Origin: Sphingomonas flavescens
GTDB lineage: Bacteria; Pseudomonadota; Alphaproteobacteria; Sphingomonadales; Sphingomonadaceae
Direction: 5' to 3'
DNA: 64,000 nucleotides
Assembly (NCBI RefSeq): GCF_030866745.1
Contig: NZ_CP133016.1
Coordinates: 1,054,001 to 1,118,000 of the forward strand
This document shows positions 33,434-42,949 of this stretch, piece after piece. The translations under genes and the position numbers were made by a program. The notes beneath the pieces were generated by a model. That model was not told where the DNA came from. It searched no databases and was given only the letters and a program-made list of their open reading frames with translations. Within the stretch, counting starts at the first letter, position 1; each line of letters begins with the position of its first letter.

Positions 33434-34618
33434 ATGTCGCAGCGTCCCCCGCTTCCCCGCAACGTCTGGATCCTCGGCTTCGTCAGCCTGTTCATGGACC
33501 TTTCGAGCGAGATCTATCACTCCCTGCTGCCCGCCTTCATTACATTGGTGCTCGGCCTTCCCGCGACCGCGCTGGGCGCGATCGATGGCGTCGCCGAAGC
33601 GACCGCCAACTTCGCCAAGCTTTATGCCGGCCGCCTCTCAGACCGCAGCCAGAAACGCAAACCGTGGATCATGGCCGGCTACGGCCTCGCCGCCCTGAGC
33701 AAGCCGCTGTTTCCGCTTGCGGCTAGTGCGCCGGCGGTCATGGTCGCGCGCTTCGTTGACCGCATCGCCAAAGGCGTTCGCGGCAGCCCGCGCGACGCAA
33801 TGGTCGCCGACGAGACGCCGCCGGAAATCCGCGGCCGCGCATTCGGCCTGCGTCAATCGCTCGATACCGTTGGCGCCCTGCTTGCACCGCTGGTCGCCAT
33901 CGGCCTCATGGCCTTGCTCGCCAACAACATCCGGACCGTCTTCTGGATTGCCGTGGTCCCGGCGGGCATCTCGTTCCTGCTCGCTTGGCTGGCCCTGCGC
34001 GAACCCGAACAGCACATTGCTTCAAGCAAGAAGTCACCATTATTTGCGGGCTTCCGCGACCTCGACAAGGACACGAAGCGGCTTCTTCAGGTTGGCTTCC
34101 TGTTCAGCCTTGCGCGCTTCTCCGAGGCATTCCTCATCCTGAAGGGCATCGATGTCGGTTTGAACGAAACGATGTCGCCGCTGACCCTCGCAGTCTTCAA
34201 TCTCGCTTATGTTGTCTTAGCCTATCCCGCCGGCATCCTCAGCGACCGCGTGCCGCCGCGCACGATCCTGATGAGTGGCATCGTGTTGCTGATCGCCGGC
34301 AACCTCATTCTTGCGCGCGCGGAAAGTTTCACTGGCCTCGTGCTCGGCACGGTCCTGTGGGGCGCGCATATGGCACTGACCCAAGGCATCTTTTCGCGCA
34401 TGATCGCCGACAGCGCGCCCGAAAATTTGCGGGCGACGAGCTTCGGCGCCTTCTACTTCGTGACCGGTATCGCGGGGCTGCTCGCCAGCCTTGGTGCCGG
34501 TTGGCTATGGGACCGCGAAGGTGCGTCAGCAACCTTCTACACCAGCGCAATGCTTGCTGCGGTCGCGTTGGCGATGCTCAGCCTGCTGCAGACGGACGAT
34601 CGTCGCCCTGTCCGATGA
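33434..34618 (+). CDS. MFS transporter
   Basis: 394 residues from MSQRPPLPRNVW; an upstream in-frame ATG at 33350 would run through the operator region and is rejected. About 12 transmembrane segments are visible. The loop between helices 2 and 3 is GRLSDRSQKRKPW, the MFS motif A, and a second copy occurs in the other half (GILSDRVPPRT). DRIAKGVRGSPRDAM is typical of a subgroup related to tetracycline/multidrug exporters and sugar-phosphate-like MFS proteins. The substrate is unknown. Regulation by the divergent MarR protein suggests export of a toxic compound. Its 3' end overlaps the convergent cytochrome gene by 41 bp. Confidence 0.9.
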   Translation: MSQRPPLPRNVWILGFVSLFMDLSSEIYHSLLPAFITLVLGLPATALGAIDGVAEATANFAKLYAGRLSDRSQKRKPWIMAGYGLAALSKPLFPLAASAPAVMVARFVDRIAKGVRGSPRDAMVADETPPEIRGRAFGLRQSLDTVGALLAPLVAIGLMALLANNIRTVFWIAVVPAGISFLLAWLALREPEQHIASSKKSPLFAGFRDLDKDTKRLLQVGFLFSLARFSEAFLILKGIDVGLNETMSPLTLAVFNLAYVVLAYPAGILSDRVPPRTILMSGIVLLIAGNLILARAESFTGLVLGTVLWGAHMALTQGIFSRMIADSAPENLRATSFGAFYFVTGIAGLLASLGAGWLWDREGASATFYTSAMLAAVALAMLSLLQTDDRRPVR

Positions 34619-35210
34619 CGACGTGCTCCCCGTGGCGCGGCTGGAACGGCGGCATGCGCCCCGACGCCGACGAGCGGTCCACGAACTGGTGCTTGAGCGC
34701 CGCTCCGGCGTGAACGACGATCAATGCGATCAGGACCCACGCCAGCGCCTCGTGAAGCCCACCGGCCGTCTCCGCCATCGACTCCGAAATTCCGGGGATG
34801 ACCGGCAGCGGGACGCCACCGAGCAGCGGCGTCGTCGGCCCTTTCGCGTGGCCTGAAACGGCGACCAAACCGCCGATCGGCAGACCGATCAGCAGGATGT
34901 AGAAAATGCGGTGATTCCACACCGCCGCCGCGCGCTCCCACTTTGGCAGGTCCGCGGGGAATTCCGGCGGCGGGTTCATCATTCGATAGGTCAGCCGCGC
35001 CAGCGTCGCGAGCAGGATCAGCGCGCCGATCGTCTTGTGCCATGTGAAAAGTTGCGCGCGTTCCGGCCCCGGCGCCATGTCGCCAAAGCTGAGGCCCAAC
35101 CAGATCTGGAAGAGGACCAGTACCGCCGTGATCCAGTGGATCGCGACCGCCATATTCGAATAGCGCCGCACAGGCTCACTGGGCACCGCCTCCTCGATCA
35201 TTCTGTCCAT
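34578..35210 (-). CDS. Cytochrome b561 family protein
   Basis: 210 residues, four-helix di-heme membrane protein of the CybB/YceJ type. Candidate heme-ligand histidines sit in the helices: AIHWITA (first), FTWHKTIGA (second), and LHEALAWVL plus VVHAGAALKHQF (fourth). NHRIFYILL leads into the third helix. These proteins pass electrons from quinol to periplasmic acceptors, or quench superoxide at the membrane. It lies 57 bp downstream of the HTH-less sensor gene on the same strand and may be co-transcribed. Its end overlaps the MFS gene by 41 bp. Confidence 0.9.
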   Translation of the reverse strand: MDRMIEEAVPSEPVRRYSNMAVAIHWITAVLVLFQIWLGLSFGDMAPGPERAQLFTWHKTIGALILLATLARLTYRMMNPPPEFPADLPKWERAAAVWNHRIFYILLIGLPIGGLVAVSGHAKGPTTPLLGGVPLPVIPGISESMAETAGGLHEALAWVLIALIVVHAGAALKHQFVDRSSASGRMPPFQPRHGEHVVIGQGDDRPSAAG

Positions 35211-35267
35211 GGCCTGCTCCTCTTGGTGAGAACCGATACGACAGAGATTGGTTCGTTTCCACGCGAA

Positions 35268-36164
35268 CTAGTTGAAGAGGCGTTCAATCCTGATGGCCAG
35301 GCTGGCATCGAACCCAAGCGCAAGTTCACCGGCCGGTAGCGGCACGAGGTGCAGGCGCCACAATGTGCCCTCTCGCGGCTGAAGGAGAAGGCGGGCCGGC
35401 CCGCTTCCGCGGTGCGAGGGATGGCTGAAGCGATCGATCAGGCGCTGCAACTGCCGGTCGTCAATTTCGCTGGCGGCGGAAATCCTCGCGCCCCGCATGA
35501 CCAGCGGCGTTCCGCGCTCGATATGCTCGAGACCCGCGTCGCTCATGCCACAGACCCAGCCATGCTTGTTGAGCAGCACGACCGGCGCTGACGACTGTTC
35601 GAGCGCGTCGAATCGCAACTTCGTGCCCTGACCCGCCATTGCCATCTCAGCGCGCAGCGCTCGTCCAAGATCGACGATCAAATGCTGGAACCGGCCGACC
35701 ATCGCCGGGTCGGCGGCCCCGTCCCGCTTGCCCCGCATCACGGCGAGCCCGATGAAGCCGGCCACATTCTGGCTGAAGATGGTCTGGCAGCCGTAAGGCA
35801 TGTCCAGCTGATGCGACGCCTCGCAATAATCCCCTGACCCATGCCGCTTGCGATAGCCACGGTAATGCTCGTCGTGCTGGACTTCGAACGGTTTTGTGGT
35901 GACGCCCACGCGCCAGTTCGACCGACCCCACATCGCCGGGTCTGAAAAATATCGATCGACCTCGGCCTGGTCGAAACCGGCGATCATGTTCAGCGAGGGG
36001 ACGGCGCCGCCCAGGCACACGAGGTTCGCGCCGCGGCTCCGCGTCGCGCGCGCGACCATGTCGATCGCGCGCAGCCATCCGCCGTCCACGAACGGCGCAT
36101 TGCGGACGGCAAGCTTGGTTTCGGTAAGAAAGGCGCGGTCACGCGGACCTTCGGACGCGTACAT
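35268..36164 (-). CDS. LuxR-type sensor protein lacking its HTH domain
   Basis: 298 residues. The layout resembles LuxR-family regulators with an N-terminal GAF-like sensing region (about 40-180) and a PAS-like middle ([25 protein letters not shown] and a following [17 protein letters not shown]). In such proteins a LuxR helix-turn-helix of about 65 residues follows right after RIERLFN; here the frame stops at that point (ends [10 protein letters not shown]). Only 57 bp remain before the cytochrome gene, and they encode no HTH in any obvious frame. It is therefore either a naturally truncated regulator or a stand-alone ligand-binding protein. The body of the gene is intact and codon use is normal. 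Confidence 0.7.
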   Translation of the reverse strand: MYASEGPRDRAFLTETKLAVRNAPFVDGGWLRAIDMVARATRSRGANLVCLGGAVPSLNMIAGFDQAEVDRYFSDPAMWGRSNWRVGVTTKPFEVQHDEHYRGYRKRHGSGDYCEASHQLDMPYGCQTIFSQNVAGFIGLAVMRGKRDGAADPAMVGRFQHLIVDLGRALRAEMAMAGQGTKLRFDALEQSSAPVVLLNKHGWVCGMSDAGLEHIERGTPLVMRGARISAASEIDDRQLQRLIDRFSHPSHRGSGPARLLLQPREGTLWRLHLVPLPAGELALGFDASLAIRIERLFN

Positions 36165-36210
36165 TCAGCCGTTGTGAAACGGGCGGACATACCTGTCCAC
36201 CCGCAGCGAA

Positions 36211-38292
36211 CTACTTGCCGAACTTCTCGCCCTTGGCAGCCTTGTCGAGCAGCAGCTGCGAGAAGCTGAAGTCCGGCTTCATCCGCTCTTCCTGCCGCTT
36301 CAGGCCGTCGACGATGGCCTGCAGCCCTTCCGTATCGGCCCAGAACATCGGGCCGCCGCGATAGACCGGCCATCCGTAGCCATAGACCCACACCACATCG
36401 ATGTCCGACGCGCGCTGGGCGATGCCCTCTTCCAGGATCTTCGCGCCTTCGTTGACCATCGTGTATAGCGTCCGCTCGACGATCTCCTGGTCGCTGATCT
36501 CGCGCCGCTCGACGCCCTGCTTCTTCGCGAAGTCCTCGATGATCTGCTGCACGACCGGCGACGGGGTCGGCCGCCGCTTTTCGTCATAATCGTAGAAGCC
36601 GGCGCCCTTCTTCTGGCCCCAGCGGTCGATCGCGCACAAAGCGTCCCGCACATTCTCGATCCGGTTCGGATCACGGTGCCAGCCGATATCGACGCCCGCG
36701 AGGTCGGCCATCTGGAACGGCCCCATCGGCATGCCGAACTCGACATGCACGCGGTCGACCTGTTCGGGACTCGCGCCCTCCAGCAGCAGCTTGGTCGCCT
36801 CGATCTGCCGCGGCATCAGCATGCGATTGCCGATGAACCCGTGGCACACGCCAGCGACCACCGGCACCTTCTTGATGCGCTTGCCAAGCTGCATGGCGGT
36901 CAACAGCACGTCCGGCGACGTCTTGTCCCCGCGCACCACCTCCAGCAGCTTCATCACGTTGGCCGGCGAGAAGAAGTGCATGCCGACCACGTCGCCCGGC
37001 CGCGAGATGCTCGACGCGATCTCGTTGATGTCGAGATAGGACGTGTTGGACGCTAGGATCGCGCCCGGCTTGGCGATCTTGTCCAGCCGGCCGAAGATTT
37101 CCTTCTTCACGTCCATATTCTCGTAGACCGCCTCGATGATAAGGTCGCAGTCGGCGAGCGCCGCGAAATCCAGCGTCGGCTGCAGATAGCCCATCGCCTG
37201 CTCGACCTGCTGCGCCGTCATCCGCCCCTTGGACGCGGTCGCCTCATAGTTCTTGCGCATGATGCCCGCACCGCGGTCGAGCGCCTCCTGGTTCATCTCG
37301 ACGATCGTCACCGGAATGCCGGCGCTAAGGAAGTTCATCGAAATGCCGCCGCCCATCGTCCCGGCGCCGATCACCCCGACCTTCTTGATGTCGCGCGGCC
37401 GCACGTCGTCGGCGAGGCCCTCGATCTTGTTCGCCTTGCGCTCGGCGAAGAAGAAATATTGCTGCGCCTTGGCCTGCGTGCCGCTCATCAACTCCATGAA
37501 CAGCTTGCGCTCTTCGATGACACCCTCGGCATAGGGCTTCTCGCAGGCGGCCTTGACCGCCTCGACATTCTTCAGCGGCGCTTCGAAGCCGCGGAACTTG
37601 CGTCCGTTCTCCTTGACGAAGGTCTCGAAGACATCGGCTGTGCAATCGTTGAGCCGGTCCTGCCGCTCGCTACTCTTGGGCAGCGGCCGCACATCGCGCA
37701 CCTCCTCGGCATAGGCCACCGCATGCGGAAGCAGCTCGCCCTCGACCAGGCGGTCGATCAAGCCGCAATCGAACCCGTCCTTGGCGCCGATCGGATTGCC
37801 GGTGGCGCACATCTCCAGCGCTTTCCGCACACCCGCCACGCGCGGCAGCCGCTGCGTTCCACCCGCACCGGGCAGCAGCCCGAGCTTCACTTCAGGCGTT
37901 CCCAATTTCGCGGTCGGGAGCGCAACCCTGTAATGGCTGGCCAGCGCGACCTCGAGCCCGCCGCCAAGCGCCGTACCATGGATCGCCGCCACCACGGGCT
38001 TGCTGCAATTCTCGATGATGTCGACGACCGTCGGCAGCGGCTGCTCAAACGCTTTGGGCGTGCCGAATTCCGACACGTCGGCACCGGCGAAAAAGGTCTG
38101 TCCTTCGCAGGCGATGACCACCGCCTTCACGCTATCGTCGGCCTCGGCCTCTCCGATCGCCGCGACGAGTCCCTGCCGAACGGCCAGGCCCAGCGCGTTT
38201 ACCGGCGGATTGTTGGACAGGACGATCAGCACGTCGCCGTGCTTGCGGGTCGAAATCGGGCTAGTGGTCGGCGCGTCGCGAACGTCGGTCAT
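36211..38292 (-). CDS. Fatty-acid oxidation multifunctional enzyme (enoyl-CoA hydratase / 3-hydroxyacyl-CoA dehydrogenase)
   Basis: 693 residues from [12 protein letters not shown], with AGGAG upstream. It carries out the hydration and NAD-dependent dehydrogenation steps of beta-oxidation. N-terminal crotonase domain (about 15-195): [11 protein letters not shown] and [13 protein letters not shown] form the oxyanion hole, and [20 protein letters not shown] carries the catalytic glutamate. Rossmann domain from about 300: [15 protein letters not shown]. Catalytic histidine of the dehydrogenase in GMHFFSPAN. The two C-terminal 3HCDH domains follow, including [14 protein letters not shown]. The arrangement is FadJ/FadB-like. 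A thiolase partner is not adjacent. Confidence 0.94.
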   Translation of the reverse strand: MTDVRDAPTTSPISTRKHGDVLIVLSNNPPVNALGLAVRQGLVAAIGEAEADDSVKAVVIACEGQTFFAGADVSEFGTPKAFEQPLPTVVDIIENCSKPVVAAIHGTALGGGLEVALASHYRVALPTAKLGTPEVKLGLLPGAGGTQRLPRVAGVRKALEMCATGNPIGAKDGFDCGLIDRLVEGELLPHAVAYAEEVRDVRPLPKSSERQDRLNDCTADVFETFVKENGRKFRGFEAPLKNVEAVKAACEKPYAEGVIEERKLFMELMSGTQAKAQQYFFFAERKANKIEGLADDVRPRDIKKVGVIGAGTMGGGISMNFLSAGIPVTIVEMNQEALDRGAGIMRKNYEATASKGRMTAQQVEQAMGYLQPTLDFAALADCDLIIEAVYENMDVKKEIFGRLDKIAKPGAILASNTSYLDINEIASSISRPGDVVGMHFFSPANVMKLLEVVRGDKTSPDVLLTAMQLGKRIKKVPVVAGVCHGFIGNRMLMPRQIEATKLLLEGASPEQVDRVHVEFGMPMGPFQMADLAGVDIGWHRDPNRIENVRDALCAIDRWGQKKGAGFYDYDEKRRPTPSPVVQQIIEDFAKKQGVERREISDQEIVERTLYTMVNEGAKILEEGIAQRASDIDVVWVYGYGWPVYRGGPMFWADTEGLQAIVDGLKRQEERMKPDFSFSQLLLDKAAKGEKFGK

Positions 38293-38441
38293 GATGGCGG
38301 GTCTCCTGTGGGCGCGGGCTAATGCGCTGCTGACACCCTTGCAAGTCCGCGCGGGCAGCACCCAGCCAGGGCGTCGTCATGGCGCGTCCACTTGCCGTTC
38401 ATGCGCGCGCGCCGAAACAGCCGTCGTCCGGCAGGAAGATC

Positions 38442-39434
38442 ATGCGTACAATCGATAATCGCGCGCTCGAAGCCTCGCACGCCTTCCTGCTTAAGCGCCG
38501 TTCGCTGTCTCTCCGCATCATTCTGGCCCTCGCCGCGGCCGCCATCGCGCTATCGGTGCAAGCCGCCATGACGCCCGTCATCGGCAGCGACAAATTTGTA
38601 CTGTGGCTGGTGCCGATGATCCTCGTCCTGGCACTGACACTGGGCGGATCGGTCGCGCTGCTCGCCCTCATCGTCGCAATCGGGGTCGATTGGTTCGTCT
38701 ACGTCGGCGAGCCGATGACCTTCGCGCTCGATCGCGCCGAGGCGGTGTTGATCGTCGGCTCGCTGGTCGATGCGTTGCTCGTCATCCTCGTCTGCGTCGT
38801 CGTCCGCGCGCTGGCTATCCGCTCGGCCATCGCCATCGAAGACCATCGCGTCCTGTCTGGCGAGTTGCGGCACCGCATCCGTAATATGCTCACCGTCATC
38901 GGATCGATCGCCCGCCAGAGCTTCCGTCCCGACGCACCGGTGCAGGACGGCTGGCAGAAATTCGACGCGCGGCTCGCCGCGCTCGCGGATGTCCATGGCC
39001 TCGCCAGTCACGGCGAAGCCAAGCCGGTCGCCCTGCGAGAGATGATCGATCATGCGCTGGCGCCTTTCGATGCGCCCGGAGCAGGACGCGCAACGGTCGA
39101 AGGGCCCGACGTCATGCTCCAGGCTGAGGCGGTCATGCCTTTCCGTCTTGCCATCCACGAGCTCGCTACCAATGCCCTCAAATATGGCGCGTTCAGCCAG
39201 CCTGCGGGTCGTCTTCGCGTCTCATGGTTCGACGATGCCGGACAGTTTGAATTTCATTGGACGGAGACTGGCTGCCAAATAGCGTCGCCGCCTAAGCGCA
39301 CGGGCTTCGGCTCGCGCATCATTCGCCAGTATCTCGCCTCGCGGCTGGGCGGTACGTCTGCGCTTGACTTCGCCCCAGACGGTTTGCGCGTCCAAATCGA
39401 CGCACCCGCCGCCAACGTCATCGACCCGGGCTGA
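38442..39434 (+). CDS. HWE-family sensor histidine kinase
   Basis: 330 residues from the ATG at 38442 (CAGGAAG upstream). The N-terminal 130 residues hold about four transmembrane helices in a DUF4118-like arrangement with almost no periplasmic loop. The dimerisation helix has the phosphorylated histidine in ELRHRIRNMLTVIGSIARQ (H144), the HWE/HisKA_2 signature. The ATP-binding domain has HELATNALKYGAFS as N-box and TGFGSRIIRQYLA as G-box. HWE kinases in alphaproteobacteria often feed light or general-stress pathways. No response regulator is adjacent. Its TGA stop abuts the stop of the convergent OYE gene. Confidence 0.92.
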   Translation: MRTIDNRALEASHAFLLKRRSLSLRIILALAAAAIALSVQAAMTPVIGSDKFVLWLVPMILVLALTLGGSVALLALIVAIGVDWFVYVGEPMTFALDRAEAVLIVGSLVDALLVILVCVVVRALAIRSAIAIEDHRVLSGELRHRIRNMLTVIGSIARQSFRPDAPVQDGWQKFDARLAALADVHGLASHGEAKPVALREMIDHALAPFDAPGAGRATVEGPDVMLQAEAVMPFRLAIHELATNALKYGAFSQPAGRLRVSWFDDAGQFEFHWTETGCQIASPPKRTGFGSRIIRQYLASRLGGTSALDFAPDGLRVQIDAPAANVIDPG

Positions 39435-40538
39435 TCACTCGCCCAAATCGAACAGGTCGCGGCGGCCGCGCGGGGCTGCGCGATGATATTGCGGCGGCGC
39501 CTGCACCTTCGCGCCGAGATGCGCCGCGGCGTGCCAGGGCCAGCGCGGATCATAGAGGACGCCCCGCGCAAGCGCGACCATGTCAGCATCGCCGGTGCCG
39601 ACGATCGCCTCCGCCTGCTCGTAATCGGTGATCAGCCCGACCGCGACGACCGGCATGTTCACCACCTGCTTCACCGCGCGCGCCAGCGGCACCTGGTAGC
39701 TCGGCCCGACCGGGATCGTCTGGCGCGGATCGAGCCCGCCGCTGGACACGTGGATCGCCGCGCAACCGCGCGCCTCCAGCGCCCGCGCGAACTCGATGGT
39801 CTGCTCGATGTCCCAGCCGCCCTCGACCCAGTCTGTCGCGGACACGCGCATCGTCACCGGCCGATCCGCCGGGAATGCCGCGCGCACCGCGTCGAACACT
39901 TCCAGCGGAAACCGCATCCTGTTCTCCAGGCTGCCGCCATATTCGTCGTTGCGCTGGTTGGAGAGCGGCGACAGGAACTGGTGCAGCAGATAGCCGTGCG
40001 CGCCGTGCAATTGCACTGCGGCGAGCCCCAGCCGACCGGCGCGCACCGCCGCATCGGCGAACGCCTGCCGGATGCGATCCAGCCCCGCGCCGTCCAGCGC
40101 CATCGGCGGGTTCTCGCCCGCTTCGAACGGCAGCGCCGAAGGCGCTTCGGTCTGCCAGCCATGCTCATGGTCGGGCGCGATCTGCTTGCCCCCGAACCAC
40201 GGCTTGTCGGTCGACGCCTTCCGCCCGGCATGGCCGAGCTGGATGGCGATCGGCATGTCCGACCAGCGCCGGACGCTCGCCAGCACGCGCGCCATCGCTT
40301 CTTCGTTGGCGTCGGACCACAGACCCGTATCGCCATAGCTGATCCGACCCTCGGGCGTGACGCCCGTGGCCTCGATCGTCAGCAGCGCCGCGCCAGACAA
40401 TGCCAGATGGCCCAAGTGAATCGTGTGCCAGTCGGTCATCGACCCATCCTCGGCCGAATATTGGCACATCGGGGCGATCACGATGCGGTTGGCGAGCTTG
40501 AGTCCGCCGACCTCCAGCGGACTGAACAATGCAGACAA
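39435..40538 (-). CDS. Old Yellow Enzyme family NADPH oxidoreductase (YqjM-like)
   Basis: 367 residues, FMN-dependent TIM barrel. YqjM-subclass marks: C25 in IVIAPMCQYSAEDG modulates the flavin; the substrate-binding histidines lie in VQLHGAHGYLLHQFLSPL; IQLGHAGRKAST precedes them. The phosphate-binding GDADMVALARGVLYDPRWPW is near the C-terminus. These enzymes reduce activated double bonds of enones, nitro compounds and other electrophiles. Only 10 bp separate it from the upstream luciferase-like monooxygenase gene, so the two form an operon. Confidence 0.94.
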   Translation of the reverse strand: MSALFSPLEVGGLKLANRIVIAPMCQYSAEDGSMTDWHTIHLGHLALSGAALLTIEATGVTPEGRISYGDTGLWSDANEEAMARVLASVRRWSDMPIAIQLGHAGRKASTDKPWFGGKQIAPDHEHGWQTEAPSALPFEAGENPPMALDGAGLDRIRQAFADAAVRAGRLGLAAVQLHGAHGYLLHQFLSPLSNQRNDEYGGSLENRMRFPLEVFDAVRAAFPADRPVTMRVSATDWVEGGWDIEQTIEFARALEARGCAAIHVSSGGLDPRQTIPVGPSYQVPLARAVKQVVNMPVVAVGLITDYEQAEAIVGTGDADMVALARGVLYDPRWPWHAAAHLGAKVQAPPQYHRAAPRGRRDLFDLGE

Positions 40539-40548
40539 AGGAGAACTC

Positions 40549-41559
40549 CTACTGAGCGGGCACAGCGGCAGGCTGCTGCACGGCCTGCATGAGCAATTCG
40601 TACGAACGCAGCCGCGCCTGATGATCGAAGACCTGCGCGGTGACCATCAACTCGTCGGGCTTGGTCCGCTCGACGAATTCCTCGACCTGCCGCCGTGCTG
40701 TTTCCGGGCTGCCGATTGCCGATACGGACAGGACGGAGCGCAGGATCGCGCGCGCCTCGAGCGGAAGCTCGTCGGTATAGCCGCGCTTGGGCGGCGGGAG
40801 CTGGATCGGATGGCCTGTGCGCAACGCCACAAATGCCTGCTGCACCGAGGTCGCCAGCAATTCAGCTTCCTCGTCGCTGTCGGCGACGATCGCGTTGAAG
40901 CCGAGCATGACGTAAGGCTCGGCGAGCTGCTCGGACGGCTCGAAGCGCTCGCGATAGATCTTGATCGCCTCCATCATCATCTGCGGTGCAAAGTGCGACG
41001 CGAAGGCGTAGGGCAGGCCCAGCGACGCCGCGAGCTGCGCGCCGAACAGGCTCGATCCCAAGATCCACAGCGGAATGCTCAGACCTTCGCCGGGAATGGC
41101 ACGCACCCGGCCATTCTCGCCGCGGAAATAGCGCATCAGTTCGACGACATCCTGCGGGAACTGGTCGGCATCCGACGACAGGTTGCGCCGCATCGCATAG
41201 GCCGCCGCCTGGTCCGTGCCGGGCGCGCGGCCCAGCCCCAGATCCACGCGGCCGGGATAAAGCGACTCCAGCGTACCGAACTGCTCGGCAATGATCAGCG
41301 GAGCATGGTTCGGCAGCATGATTCCGCCAGCCCCAATGCGGATGGTCGAGGTCTGCGAACCGACGTAGCTAAGTGCCACCGCCGTCGCCGCGCTGGCGAT
41401 CCCCGGCATAGAATGATGCTCGGCCATCCAAAAGCGCTGGTAACCCAACTCTTCCGCATGCCGCGCCAGATCGGCGGAGTTGCGGAGAGATGTCCCCGTG
41501 TCGCTGCCCTGAGGCACTGGCGACAGGTCAAGGACGGACAGGGGAATTTGAACCATCAT
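40549..41559 (-). CDS. LLM-class flavin-dependent oxidoreductase
   Basis: 336 residues, bacterial luciferase-like monooxygenase fold (YhbW/MsnO8 subgroup). Typical segments are [20 protein letters not shown] near the N-terminus, [25 protein letters not shown] and LGRAPGTD in the flavin-binding barrel, and [28 protein letters not shown]. It uses reduced FMN to oxidise an unidentified substrate. First gene of an operon with the OYE-type reductase. Its promoter must lie in the 225-bp region shared with the divergent acyl-CoA dehydrogenases, which carries several dyads. Confidence 0.9.
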   Translation of the reverse strand: MMVQIPLSVLDLSPVPQGSDTGTSLRNSADLARHAEELGYQRFWMAEHHSMPGIASAATAVALSYVGSQTSTIRIGAGGIMLPNHAPLIIAEQFGTLESLYPGRVDLGLGRAPGTDQAAAYAMRRNLSSDADQFPQDVVELMRYFRGENGRVRAIPGEGLSIPLWILGSSLFGAQLAASLGLPYAFASHFAPQMMMEAIKIYRERFEPSEQLAEPYVMLGFNAIVADSDEEAELLATSVQQAFVALRTGHPIQLPPPKRGYTDELPLEARAILRSVLSVSAIGSPETARRQVEEFVERTKPDELMVTAQVFDHQARLRSYELLMQAVQQPAAVPAQ

Positions 41560-41590
41560 CGCGATGTGGGCCTGCGCGCCGCGGATTCAA

Positions 41591-41607
41591 CGTTGCGATC
41601 TGCAACG
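41591..41607. promoter_or_regulatory. CGTTGC-N5-GCAACG dyad
   Basis: A 6-bp inverted repeat with a 5-base spacer, 32 bp upstream of the LLM oxidoreductase start. The same hexamer arms form the outer part of the marR/MFS dyad at 33348-33383, which may be chance or point to a related regulator. Confidence 0.4.
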
Positions 41608-41644
41608 GATGCCGTAACTTTCCTAATAGGACTTGCCGTGCTTG

Positions 41645-41656
41645 GGTGGCGCCACC
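41645..41656. promoter_or_regulatory. GGTGGCGCCACC palindrome
   Basis: A perfect 12-bp palindrome in the middle of the divergent region between the LLM/OYE operon and the acyl-CoA dehydrogenase operon. Possible operator; GC-rich palindromes also occur by chance in such genomes. Confidence 0.35.
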
Positions 41657-41705
41657 AGCCGCGAGCGGCACTTTCTACGCCCTCGACTGAAGCGCGCACT
41701 GACGC

Positions 41706-41744
41706 TTAAGTTCACGGGAAACGCGCTGCATGGCGTGAACTTAA
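41706..41744. promoter_or_regulatory. 11-bp inverted repeat upstream of acyl-CoA dehydrogenases
   Basis: TTAAGTTCACG (41706-41716) and CGTGAACTTAA (41734-41744) are perfect inverted copies, 17 bases apart, ending 40 bp before the first dehydrogenase gene. The AT-containing arms stand out from the GC-rich surroundings. It could be a pair of half-sites for a fatty-acid-responsive regulator or a stem-loop in the mRNA leader. Confidence 0.65.
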
Positions 41745-41784
41745 TGGCGATAAGCACAATCACCTTGTGCGGCGGGAGAGCAGA

Positions 41785-42945
41785 ATGATGGCCGATCTCG
41801 ACGAATTTCGCCAAGCTACGCGCGATTGGCTCGAAAATAACTGTCCGCAGGAGATGCGGCAGCCACTTTGCTCGGAAGAAGACGTCTGCTGGGGCGGCCG
41901 CAACTGGACCTTTGCCTCGGACGCGCAGCGCCAATGGCTGCAGGTCATGGCCGAGCGCGGCTGGACCGTTCCCGACTGGCCGAAGGCATATGGCGGCGGC
42001 GGCCTCTCGCCGGATGAGACTCGAATCCTCAAGCAGGAAATGACACGGATCGGCGCGCGCCCGCCGTTGACCAGCTTCGGCATCTCCATGCTCGGGCCTG
42101 CCCTGCTGAAGTTCGGGACCGAAGAGCAGAAGAAGCATTACCTCGGCCAGATCGCTCGCGGCGAGATCCGCTGGTGCCAGGGTTATTCGGAGCCCGGCGC
42201 CGGGTCCGACCTCGCGGGACTTCAGACCAAGGCGGAGGATCATGGCGATCACTGGGTCGTCAACGGTCAGAAGGTGTGGACCAGCTACGCCGACAAGGCC
42301 GACTGGATCTTCTGTCTCGTCCGCACCTCCACCGAATCCAAGCAAGGCGGCATCAGCTTCCTGCTGTTCGACATGCAGTCGCCGGGCGTCTCGACCAAGC
42401 CGATCCTGCTGATCAGCGGCTCCTCGCCCTTCTGCGAGACCTTCTTCGACGACGTGAAGGTGCCGAAGTCGCAGATCGTCGGAGAAGTGAACAAGGGCTG
42501 GGACGTCGCCAAATATCTGCTCGGTCACGAACGCGAGATGATCGCCGGCATGGGGCTCGGCACCGGCGGCAAAAGTGTCACGCTCGGCCCGGTGATCAAG
42601 CCGGGCGACCCCTTCCTTCGCGCAGAGATCGCCGCGTTTGATGTCGACGCCCTCGCCTTCGCGGCAATGAGCGAACGCTTCGCCGCCATGTGGAAGGCCG
42701 GCGAGGCGCACACCGCCTCGCCCAGCATGATGAAATATGCCGGGACCGAGCTGAACAAGCGCCGCAACGAGCTGTCGATGGCGGGCGGCGGCAGCGACGC
42801 GCTGGAGTGGGAAAGCGAGCGCTCGCGGAAAGGCCGGACACCGCGCGACTGGCTGCGCAGCAAAGGCAATTCGATCGAAGGCGGCACGAGTGAGATCCAG
42901 CTCAATATCGTCGCCAAGCATATCCTTCGCCTGCCGGGAGCCTGA
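41785..42945 (+). CDS. Acyl-CoA dehydrogenase
   Basis: 386 residues from MMADLDEFRQ (a start one codon later is equally possible; GGGAGAGCAG lies upstream). FAD enzyme of the ACAD family, catalysing alpha,beta-dehydrogenation of an acyl-CoA. Family segments: RWCQGYSEPGAGSDLAGLQT (FAD/substrate loop), WVVNGQKVWTSYADKADW, and IEGGTSEIQLNIVAKHILRLPG at the C-terminus. The sequence resembles the FadE17/FadE26-like branch that acts on bulky substrates such as sterol or polyketide-like CoA esters. A second, shorter ACAD follows after four bases. Such paired genes often make alpha2beta2 dehydrogenases; a heteromeric enzyme is a reasonable inference. Confidence 0.92.
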   Translation: MMADLDEFRQATRDWLENNCPQEMRQPLCSEEDVCWGGRNWTFASDAQRQWLQVMAERGWTVPDWPKAYGGGGLSPDETRILKQEMTRIGARPPLTSFGISMLGPALLKFGTEEQKKHYLGQIARGEIRWCQGYSEPGAGSDLAGLQTKAEDHGDHWVVNGQKVWTSYADKADWIFCLVRTSTESKQGGISFLLFDMQSPGVSTKPILLISGSSPFCETFFDDVKVPKSQIVGEVNKGWDVAKYLLGHEREMIAGMGLGTGGKSVTLGPVIKPGDPFLRAEIAAFDVDALAFAAMSERFAAMWKAGEAHTASPSMMKYAGTELNKRRNELSMAGGGSDALEWESERSRKGRTPRDWLRSKGNSIEGGTSEIQLNIVAKHILRLPGA

Positions 42946-42949
42946 GACA

